The translations under genes were made by a program, and so were the position numbers. Under the pieces are notes generated by a model. That model was not told where the DNA came from, ran no database searches, and worked only from the letters and a program-made list of their open reading frames with translations. From assembly GCA_020831775.1 (NCBI GenBank), contig JAFIFZ010000036.1:123255-187254 (forward strand): a DNA stretch of 64,000 nucleotides, in the 5' to 3' direction. Source of the DNA: Phycisphaerales bacterium. GTDB taxonomy: Bacteria; Planctomycetota; Phycisphaerae; Phycisphaerales; UBA1924. Position 1 is the stretch's first letter. Each line of letters starts with the position of its first letter. Positions 43,743-50,415 of this stretch are shown here, in pieces.

Positions 43743-44107
43743 GTGGCGCCGGCGGCTTGCCCGCCAGTGGGCTCGCTGGTGGCACAGGTCTCGGCCCTGA
43801 GTCGGGCTCGGGTGGCACGGCTCGCCGAGCCGTGATCTACCCAAGCTCGTGGCACGGGCGTCTCGCCCGTGGCTACGCGGTCTCTCTCCGGGCAAGGACT
43901 TCAAACACACTGGCGGGCAAGCCGCCAGTGCCACAGGTCTGCGTCGTGCCACCGACCTCTGGCAAGAGGTCGGTGCACTCGTGATGGGGAGATCCATCGG
44001 GGGAAATCGCGGCACGATGCGGCTGGGAAGGCGAGAGGCACCGACCTCCGTTGGAGGTCGGTGGCACGGTCGGCGAGAGCACACTGGCGGGCAAGCCGCC
44101 AGTGCCA
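43743..44107. repeat. Cluster of palindromic repeats (four families)
   Basis: Between tRNA-Ser and coaC lies a gene-free stretch packed with palindromes: GGCGGCTTGCCCGCC at 43743-43769, GGCACGGCTCGCCGAGCCGT at 43811-43834, GGCACGGGCGTCTCGCCCGT at 43849-43873, CACTGGCGGGCAAGCCGCC at 43908-43933, ACCGACCTC...GAGGTCGGT at 43946-43978 and 44038-44067, and CACTGGCGGGCAAGCCGCC again at 44082-44107. Most carry GTGGCAC or GTGCCAC at an edge. Copies of these families also occur at 1978, 22618, 24050 and 24161. The stretch 43582-43740 before them is purine-rich with GGCGAGCAGG-type short repeats and no gene. Confidence 0.8.
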
Positions 44108-44144
44108 CACCCTGCGCCCCGCGCCCAACACCCCGCGCCCGGCT

Positions 44145-44756
44145 TCAGCCCTTCGCCCCAACCATCGCCGCAAGCCGCTCAACAATCTCCTCCGGCTCGC
44201 TCATCCGTCCCGGGCCGGTGTGGCGGCAGGCCTGCCAGCCCTCGGCCGGGCCGATGAACTCGAACCCGTCCCCTTCCAGCACCTTCAGGTTCCGCTGCGT
44301 GCTCGCCTGGGCCCACATCACGCTGTTCATCGCCGGCGCCAGGAGCACCGGCGTCTTCGAGCGGTCCACGGCGCTCAGGATCAGCGTCACCGCGTCGTCG
44401 GTCAGGCCCGTCGCCAGCCGGGCCATGCAGTCCATGGTGCAGGGGCAGACAACGGCCGCGTCGGCCCGCGTCGCAAGGCGGATGTGCTGCGGGTCGCTCG
44501 CTTCGTGCTGGTCCCACACGCCGGTGTAGACCGCGCGACCCGAGAGGGCCTGGAAGGTCAGGGGCGTGATGAACTTCGCGGCGCTGCCCGTCATCGCGAC
44601 GGTGACCTCGCACCCGCGTTGGGCGAGGCGGCTGACGACGGTCGCGGTCTTGTACGCCGCGATGCCGCCGGTCACGCACACAATGACCGAAGCGCCCGAG
44701 AGCGGGTCGGAGCGTGCTCCGTCCTGCTGCTTGGGAGCTGGCGTCGCCTGTGACAT
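44145..44756 (-). CDS. coaC: Phosphopantothenoylcysteine decarboxylase (flavoprotein), stand-alone
   Basis: 203 residues. The flavin-binding start ASVIVCVTGGIAAYKTATVV, the FMN/substrate segment FITPLTFQALSGRAVYTGVW with LATRADAAVVCPCT, and LLAPAMNSVMW (the PxMNxxMW motif) identify the CoaC decarboxylase, which makes 4'-phosphopantetheine from phosphopantothenoylcysteine for coenzyme A. WQACRHTGPGRMSEPEEI holds the substrate-clamp Cys region. In many bacteria CoaC is fused to the CoaB ligase; here the protein ends after the decarboxylase domain. It starts 16 nt after rpoZ, so the two form an operon, as in many genomes. Confidence 0.92.
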   Translation of the reverse strand: MSQATPAPKQQDGARSDPLSGASVIVCVTGGIAAYKTATVVSRLAQRGCEVTVAMTGSAAKFITPLTFQALSGRAVYTGVWDQHEASDPQHIRLATRADAAVVCPCTMDCMARLATGLTDDAVTLILSAVDRSKTPVLLAPAMNSVMWAQASTQRNLKVLEGDGFEFIGPAEGWQACRHTGPGRMSEPEEIVERLAAMVGAKG

Positions 44757-44772
44757 CTGTCGGTGGTGTGGA

Positions 44773-45018
44773 TCAGTCCGGGAGCGTGACGCCCGAGCCT
44801 TCGAGCGTGCTCGCCGCCTCGGGGTCTTCGAACTCGAGGGTGATCTTGCCGCTCATGATCTCGTCCATGACGAGTTCGAGGTCGCTGCGGCCCTTGCGGT
44901 CGACGAGGGGGCGGGCCCCCTCGAGCAGTTCGACCATGCGGCGCTGGATGAGCGCGCAGAGCTTGAACCTGCCGCCGACCTTATCGATGATTTCTTCGCT
45001 CTTCAGGTGCTCGATCAT
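44773..45018 (-). CDS. rpoZ: DNA-directed RNA polymerase omega subunit
   Basis: 81 residues. The omega pattern is clear: IIDKVGGRFKLCALIQRRM then VELLEGARPLVDRKGRSDLE and LVMDEIMSGKITLEFED. Omega helps assemble the beta' subunit and, in many bacteria, ppGpp sensing. The ATG has GAGGGAA about 10 nt upstream. It is followed directly by coaC, the common rpoZ-coaBC arrangement. Confidence 0.92.
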   Translation of the reverse strand: MIEHLKSEEIIDKVGGRFKLCALIQRRMVELLEGARPLVDRKGRSDLELVMDEIMSGKITLEFEDPEAASTLEGSGVTLPD

Positions 45019-45347
45019 GCGTCGGTGCTTCCCTCGCGTGGCTCGGGTGCTGCTGCCGCGGATCCGGCCCCCCGATGGTGGGGGAGTGTCCGCCGCGGCG
45101 TCCGGCCTGAATACTAGGCCCGCCCCCGCAACCCCGCGATCCGGCCCCGCGTAGCGTCAACAGGCCCCGAGCGGGCCGCGGGCCATCCCCCCAGACGGGC
45201 CTACGCTCCGAAGACGGACCCGACCCGCGTTAGAGGAGCGCAAAGACGGACCGGCCCCGAGCCGGTGCCCGTTGGCTCAAGGGATCGGGGCGATCGGGAC
45301 GATCCCGGGATCTGAGAGAGAGACCGGGACAGGACCGGGAGAGGAAT
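45019..45347. other. Divergent intergenic region without recognised features
   Basis: 329 bp between rpoZ (minus) and the DUF3553 gene (plus). Several short GC hairpins are possible, for example ACCGGCCCCGAGCCGGT near 45260. I found no convincing promoter pair, RNA gene or open frame of protein-like composition. Confidence 0.5.
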
Positions 45348-45944
45348 TTGAACACCATGCAGCAACGCCAATGGAGCGTGGGCGACCGTGTCGTCCACGC
45401 CGGACGACCCGAATGGGGCGGCGGCAAAGTCACTGCGGCCGCCCGAGCCAACCACCAGGGCGCCCCCTGCCAGCGTCTGACCGTCCGGTTCGATCGGGCC
45501 GGGCTCAAGACGCTCTCGACCGCCCTCGCCGAGCTCAAGCCCGAGCAGTCCGCCTCGGAGAACCCCGCAGGCGGCTGGCTGAACGAGCTCGAACAGGCCC
45601 GCCCCGCCGACAGCCTCGCGACCCTGCCAGAGCGGGTGAGCGACCCGTTCGTACCGCTGGATAAGCGGCTGGAGGCGAGCTTCGCCCTGTACCGCTTCAC
45701 GGGGTCCGGCGGCTCGCTGATCGAGTGGGCCTCGGCCCAGACGGGCATGAAAGACCCGCTCTCGACCTTTACCCGCCAGGACTTAGAGGCCCACTTCGAG
45801 GTCTACCAGCGTCGTCTGGACGATCATGTCCGAAAACTGGCGGGCGAGCTGCGTCGGTCCGACCCCGCGGCACTGGAGCGGGTGCGTGGAGGCGCCCCGG
45901 CCCAGGCCCAGCGTCTGTTGGGCCATGCCAACGCCCGGCGTTGA
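45348..45944 (+). CDS. Protein with N-terminal DUF3553-like domain
   Basis: 198 residues from a TTG at 45348 (GGAG 6 nt upstream); an ATG at 45357 in the same frame is the alternative. The N-terminus matches the short DUF3553 pattern (WSVGDRVVHAGRPEWGGGKV then RLTVRFDRAGLKTLSTALAE), a small beta-barrel like the CarD/TRCF-type folds. The middle and end are helical and charged (LDKRLEASFALYRF; EVYQRRLDDHVRKLAGELRR), finishing in an Ala/Arg tail. It might bind RNA polymerase or DNA, but this is inference from the fold. No operon partner is evident. Confidence 0.7.
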   Translation: MNTMQQRQWSVGDRVVHAGRPEWGGGKVTAAARANHQGAPCQRLTVRFDRAGLKTLSTALAELKPEQSASENPAGGWLNELEQARPADSLATLPERVSDPFVPLDKRLEASFALYRFTGSGGSLIEWASAQTGMKDPLSTFTRQDLEAHFEVYQRRLDDHVRKLAGELRRSDPAALERVRGGAPAQAQRLLGHANARR

Positions 45945-46195
45945 TTTCTCGCGACACGCCGTTGCAGGCCGCAGCGGGGCTGGAGGGCCCCGTCTGGGCG
46001 ATCGTCGGCGTGAATCCTGACTGAGCCAGTCTGATCCGTGTTTTTTCCGGACCAATGCGGAGACGGCCCGTGCTTCGGCACGCCCCGGCAGGGCGGTTGC
46101 ATCCCCTCAATGCGGCGGGGCATACGGCCTTGCCGCCGGGTGGAACCGACCCGGCTCGCGACCCGCAGAGAACTGAAGAGAGAGAGGGTGCCGAC

Positions 46196-46477
46196 ATGAA
46201 CGAGCGCGAATTCCAGGAGCGTCTGGGCGAACTCATCAGCCAGATCGGGGATTTGCCCGAGGGCGAGCGTGAGCGTCTGGAGAGCCTGGCCGAGGAGACC
46301 AAGTCCCGCCACGAGAAGATGAAGACGACGATCGCCGGGCTGCAGGAGTCGCTGGACTACCTGCGTCTGAGCGTGAAGTACCTCGTGTTCGACCTGGAGG
46401 CGACGCGGCGGGAGAACCAGTACCTGCGCAATGTGCTCGACTCGGGCAAGGAGGGCGAGGCGTCCGACGAAGAGTGA
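46196..46477 (+). CDS. Small coiled-coil protein of unknown function
   Basis: 93 residues; ATG with GAGG 7 nt upstream. The whole chain is charged and helical (FQERLGELISQIGDLPEGER, ERLESLAEETKSRHEKMKTT) ending in LEATRRENQYLRNVLDSGKE, a coiled-coil pattern. There is no signal peptide. Short proteins of this kind occur in many planctomycetes, but I know no function. It lies 104 nt upstream of the tRNA-Ser(GCU) gene. Confidence 0.7.
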   Translation: MNEREFQERLGELISQIGDLPEGERERLESLAEETKSRHEKMKTTIAGLQESLDYLRLSVKYLVFDLEATRRENQYLRNVLDSGKEGEASDEE

Positions 46478-46510
46478 ATCGCTGTCGCGCGGCTGATCAC
46501 CGCCGCGGCG

Positions 46511-46539
46511 TTGCTGACCCCGACCCCTCCGGCTATCCT
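46511..46539 (+). promoter_or_regulatory. Sigma-70 promoter of tRNA-Ser(GCU)
   Basis: TTGCTG (46511-46516), a 17-nt spacer and TATCCT (46534-46539) lie 41 nt before the tRNA 5' end. Confidence 0.65.
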
Positions 46540-46580
46540 TCCGCCCTCGGGATGGGCTCTCCCCGGCCCACCCGACAGAC

Positions 46581-46671
46581 GGAGCGGTGCCCGAGAGGCT
46601 GAAGGGGACGGATTGCTAATCCGTTATACGGGTATTATCCTGTATCGAGGGTTCGAATCCCTCCCGCTCCG
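46581..46671 (+). tRNA. tRNA-Ser (anticodon GCU)
   Basis: 91-nt class II tRNA. Acceptor arms GGAGCGG and CCGCTCC pair, the anticodon stem-loop CGGATTGCTAATCCG gives anticodon GCU, the variable arm is long (TATACGGGTATTATCCTGTA) and the T arm reads GAGGGTTCGAATCCCTC. CCA is not encoded. Confidence 0.95.
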
Positions 46672-46684
46672 CTTGAAGCATGAA

Positions 46685-46716
46685 CCGCCCGACGCTGACG
46701 CGCCGGGCGGTTTTTT
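46685..46716 (+). terminator. Intrinsic terminator of tRNA-Ser(GCU)
   Basis: CCGCCCG, a 12-nt loop and CGGGCGG are followed by TTTTTT, 14 nt after the tRNA. Confidence 0.88.
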
Positions 46717-46858
46717 GCTGGTTTTTGCGGGGGGTTGCGCTACGGCGCGGCCGTCCGCGGCGTGGTCGAGCGGCTTGCGCCCGGTTGCGCGGGATCTTGG
46801 GCCGGGCGAGAGAAGAACCCGGAGCCGGCAGTCTGGCTTGCGACTTAAGCGGCGGGAT

Positions 46859-48898
46859 CTACCACGACTCGCCTCGTTCCTGCAACTGCTGCCGCGCCTC
46901 GTGATGCCCCTGTCGTGCGGCGAGCCTCCACCAACGCTTCGCTTCGTCCTCGTCTCTTGCTACGCCCCGGCCGTACTCGTATATCACGCCGAGGATGTAC
47001 TGAGCTTCTGAGTCCCCCTGAGCCGCGGCCAGTCGAAGCCACCGTATCGCGACGGTCGGGTCTTTCGGAAGTCCGACCTCGCCGGTCGCGTAGATCAAGC
47101 CGAGGTCTCGTTGGGCGGGCGCGTACCCCCGTTCCGCGGCCATGCGCATCAATCGCACCGCCTCGGCGTCGTTGATCGCTACGCCCCGGCCCAGCCTGTA
47201 CATGAATCCGAGCATGTACTGGGCCTCTGCATGCCCTTGCTGCGCAGCCTTGCGATACCACTTTGCTGCTTCGGCCGAGTCTTCTGACACGCCCATGGCG
47301 TACATATACATCGAGCCCACGCGGAATTGCGCCTCTGAGTCTCCCTGAAGCGCCGCCTTAAGGTACCACCGCACTGCTACGGCCTCATCCTTCGACACAC
47401 CTCGCCCGAGCCCGTACATCGAGCCGAGACTGCTCTGGGCAACCATGAGGCCCTGCTCCGCGGCTTTGCGATACCACCGGACCGCCTCGGACTGGTCTCT
47501 CGGCAACCCGCCCCGGCCGTACGCGTACATCAGGCCGAGGCTGCGCTGGGCGACCGAGTACCCCTGTTCTGCGCTCTTGCGGTACCACCGCGCCGCCTCG
47601 GCCTCATCCCTGTGGACACCGTGGCCGTTCTCGTACATCCAGCCGAGCGCGTTCTGGGCGACCGCAAACCCCTGTTCCGCGGCTTTACGAAACCACTTCG
47701 CCGCTTCAGTTTCGTCCTTGAGCACACCCACGCCGAGCGCGTACATCCAACCGAGCCCGGCCTGGCCCTCTGCATCCCCTTCGTCCGCGGCCTTGCGAAA
47801 CCACCGAACAGCCTCGACCTCGTTCTCTCTCACACCTCTCCCGTACATGAGCATGACCCCAACGCCCGACATAGCGCGCAGATCGCCCGCCTCGGCCCGG
47901 GCCAAACGGGCGGCGTAGGTCGCGCGGTCTTTCGTCTCGTCGATGCCCAATTGGTTGACATACGCCCAAGCCATCAGCGACCGCGACCACAGATCGCCCG
48001 AGGTGTCCCACGCGTTCTCGGCGAGCTCCACCGCACGCCGATGGTCGGCAGGAACGCCCCAGCCCCCCAGCAGCCGCACCGCCAGGCGGTTCATCGCCTC
48101 GGTGTGCCCGGTCTCGGCGGCCTTCTCCAGCCAGTGCACCACCCCGACGGGGTGACGCGCCACCGGGGACTGCGCCCAATCGGTCTGCTCGGGGTCGAAC
48201 AATGCCGCGAGTTTGAGCGAGGCCTCGGGGTCGCCATCCGCCGCGGCGGTGAAGGTCGCCATGTGCTGTTCGCGCAGGCGTCGCACGCGGTCAGACACCC
48301 CCCTTCCGGCCAAGACCTCCAGGCGACCGGCCACGCGGAGTTGCTCTTCGTTGCTTCCCAGACGCCTGAGCGCCTCGGCCGCGGCACCCGCCAGCTCACG
48401 ATCCGCCACCGGGCCGGTTTCGCCCACTTCTAAGGCGAACCGTCCGAGCAGAGCCCATGCGGCCGAGTCGTCCAACAGCGGGTCGCAGGCCATCGGCTGC
48501 AAATACTCCCAAGCGGACTCCAGATAGCGGGCTTTTCGCTCGTGAGCGATGCCGGGTGCGGCGGCGCGTTCGAGCAGTGTCTCAATAGTAAAGAGCACGA
48601 ATACGCGATCCCGCCACAATTGATCGTGATCTACGTCCGTCCAGTCGGGACGCTCGGGCGTCCGATCCGGATCCAACACCGCATCCGCATCGCGGCCGAG
48701 CCGATGCTCTCGGGTGCTGCTCGATGAGGCATGCGCGCCGAACACCCGCGGCGTGTGCCTCTCCGTCAAACCCGGAGCGGACACTCCCCATGCTTCGGGG
48801 CTTGTGAAGCGATTCGCGCCGAGGTCTGGTGCGGCTGGAGCGATGCTCCCGCAGATTGCGGCAAGCGTCGCGGCGAACAGGCACTGGCGAAGAAACAT
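46859..48898 (-). CDS. Secreted Sel1-repeat (TPR-like) protein
   Basis: 679 residues from the ATG at 48898, which has GGAGG just upstream and opens a signal peptide (FLRQCLFAATLAAICGSIAP). The C-terminal two thirds consist of about nine Sel1 repeats of 36 residues with the pattern A-x-x-x-LGxMYxxGxGVxxDxxEAxxWYRKAAEQG. The upstream third is helical and less regular. Sel1 arrays are protein-interaction scaffolds. Export suggests a periplasmic or surface role. No partner is visible nearby. Confidence 0.88.
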   Translation of the reverse strand: MFLRQCLFAATLAAICGSIAPAAPDLGANRFTSPEAWGVSAPGLTERHTPRVFGAHASSSSTREHRLGRDADAVLDPDRTPERPDWTDVDHDQLWRDRVFVLFTIETLLERAAAPGIAHERKARYLESAWEYLQPMACDPLLDDSAAWALLGRFALEVGETGPVADRELAGAAAEALRRLGSNEEQLRVAGRLEVLAGRGVSDRVRRLREQHMATFTAAADGDPEASLKLAALFDPEQTDWAQSPVARHPVGVVHWLEKAAETGHTEAMNRLAVRLLGGWGVPADHRRAVELAENAWDTSGDLWSRSLMAWAYVNQLGIDETKDRATYAARLARAEAGDLRAMSGVGVMLMYGRGVRENEVEAVRWFRKAADEGDAEGQAGLGWMYALGVGVLKDETEAAKWFRKAAEQGFAVAQNALGWMYENGHGVHRDEAEAARWYRKSAEQGYSVAQRSLGLMYAYGRGGLPRDQSEAVRWYRKAAEQGLMVAQSSLGSMYGLGRGVSKDEAVAVRWYLKAALQGDSEAQFRVGSMYMYAMGVSEDSAEAAKWYRKAAQQGHAEAQYMLGFMYRLGRGVAINDAEAVRLMRMAAERGYAPAQRDLGLIYATGEVGLPKDPTVAIRWLRLAAAQGDSEAQYILGVIYEYGRGVARDEDEAKRWWRLAARQGHHEARQQLQERGESW

Positions 48899-49062
48899 GA
48901 TCCATCCTCCCGGCAAGATGCTTCGCGCCCGTCTCGGTGAACCTTGGTCGGTCAGCAGTCGTGCCGGAGGGCACTGTACCAGATTGTCGGGGGCACGAGA
49001 AGATCTGTCCTGTTGGATCTGGGGGGCCGTGCGCGCCGTTCTCATCCCGTGGACCTGGAGGC

Positions 49063-49377
49063 CTACGCCGCGAAGACGACGCCTCGGCGTCCGGCCTGTT
49101 TGCGGAGTTTTTCGAGCGCCGTGGCGGAGTCTTTGCCGGGCTTGGTTGCGCCGCGCTCCCATCGAGAGACCGTGATCTTGTCGACGCCGACCGACTCGCC
49201 GAGCTGCGCCTGGGTCAGGCCGAGCGCTTCGCGCAGGGCTCGGATGAGGCCCGGTGTCGGCTCGGGCGGCACGCGGGTCGCCAGGGCCTGCACACGGTCG
49301 AGGAATCGCTGGCCCTCCGGCGTGAACAGCACCTCGCCGGCGTTGTCAGTGCGGCAGTAGCGGGCGGGCACGAGCAC
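49063..49377 (-). CDS. XRE-type HTH protein, possibly with damaged 5' end
   Basis: 104 residues using the GTG at 49377. The HTH is convincing: LIRALREALGLTQAQLGESV then GVDKITVSRWERGATKPGKD. The frame stays open upstream to a TGA at 49435-49437, and those 19 codons also look coding (FTAKLPNGRTLF leading into VLVPARYC), yet contain no start codon. Just beyond the TGA an in-frame ATG (49447-49449) with GAGG upstream reads M-Q-S-K-stop. So the original start may have been cut off by a nonsense change. Such proteins resemble antitoxin C-terminal domains (MqsA/HigA-like), but no toxin gene is adjacent. Confidence 0.6.
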   Translation of the reverse strand: MLVPARYCRTDNAGEVLFTPEGQRFLDRVQALATRVPPEPTPGLIRALREALGLTQAQLGESVGVDKITVSRWERGATKPGKDSATALEKLRKQAGRRGVVFAA

Positions 49378-49476
49378 GAAGAGCGTCCTGCCGTTGGGAA
49401 GCTTTGCGGTAAACGGAAAGTCGTCGGCTGTGTCTCACTTTGATTGCATGCGCCTCGCCCGTTTTGCTGGTTACCC

Positions 49477-50118
49477 TCAATCCTCCTCGATCCGCCAGTT
49501 CGCCAACAGCGCCGGCCCCCGCACCTCGCAGCCCAGCTCGCGCAGCCAGCCCGCCAGCACGGGGTTGCAGTTGCCCCAGAAGGTGTAGCTTTTCTCGTCG
49601 TGGACGAAGTGCATCGCCTGGCGCGGGTTGTAGGTCTCGGTCTCGATGGCGCTGTCGAAGCGGTTGTCGAGGCGATCGCGCAGCGCGCCGGCCTCGGCGG
49701 CGCCGACTGTCAGCGTGTAGATCGTGTCGAAGATGTACGAGCGTGCGAGGGTCTGTTCGTCGATTGTGCCGGAGTGCTCGCGCCGTCCCAGCGTGCCGCG
49801 GCTGGGGAAGACCATCGCTCGCACGGAGCTGAGCGGTCCGGCGCGGTTCTCGGCGAACCACGCCCACTCGCCGTAGTGGTACTCGACATAGGTCCGCGGT
49901 TCATCGCGCGGCAGCACGATGCCGGTGTGACGCCCGTAGTCGATCAGATAGATGCTGACGGGGTCTTGCGGATCGTGCGGCGGGCGGATCGTCGCGCCGC
50001 AGCCACTCACCAGGAACGCCGTCGGCAAAGCCAGGACGACAATCGCCAATATCGTGATGCGCACCCGCAGTGATCGGAGCGAGAAGCGTCTTGTTCGTCG
50101 TGCTGTCTTGCTGGTCAT
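49477..50118 (-). CDS. Lipoprotein of unknown function (possibly DUF2459-like)
   Basis: 213 residues from the ATG at 50118, which opens a basic N-region and a lipoprotein signal (TILAIVVLALPTAFLVSGCG); the lipidated Cys is near residue 39. The mature part has IYLIDYGRHTGIVLPRDE, then EYHYGEWAWFAENRAGPLSS and FWGNCNPVLAGWLRELGC. The HTG and YGEWAW phrases recall the DUF2459/DUF4105 group of envelope proteins that may have a papain-like fold, with His and a Cys in GNCN as possible catalytic residues. The link is weak. It precedes the HTH gene on the same strand. Confidence 0.65.
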   Translation of the reverse strand: MTSKTARRTRRFSLRSLRVRITILAIVVLALPTAFLVSGCGATIRPPHDPQDPVSIYLIDYGRHTGIVLPRDEPRTYVEYHYGEWAWFAENRAGPLSSVRAMVFPSRGTLGRREHSGTIDEQTLARSYIFDTIYTLTVGAAEAGALRDRLDNRFDSAIETETYNPRQAMHFVHDEKSYTFWGNCNPVLAGWLRELGCEVRGPALLANWRIEED

Positions 50119-50415
50119 GTTGAACGCGCCCCCTGACGCGCAGCCGCGCCCGAACCCGAGTATCTCCGCACGGCGTTCGGTTGCCCTCGCCCTGCGCGGA
50201 TCGGTAGGATCGTGCATGACGCCGGCGTCGCACAAATCACTGTCTCTTGCGCCATAACCCATTGTAAGTAAGTCCCCGATGCCGCGCGTGATCCCCTCTC
50301 GTGTTTGTTTCTGCTCTGCTCGCCGGGTGCGCATCGACGCCCCGTGGCTACAGACGGGCCGGGGACGCACTCGCCCGGGATCGGGTTCGCCGCGGAAAAG
50401 GCGCGGCGCGCGGGC

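Noticed and set aside
43743..44107. Possible CRISPR array
   Set aside because: The repeated units are perfect palindromes of different families, irregularly spaced, and no cas genes are present.
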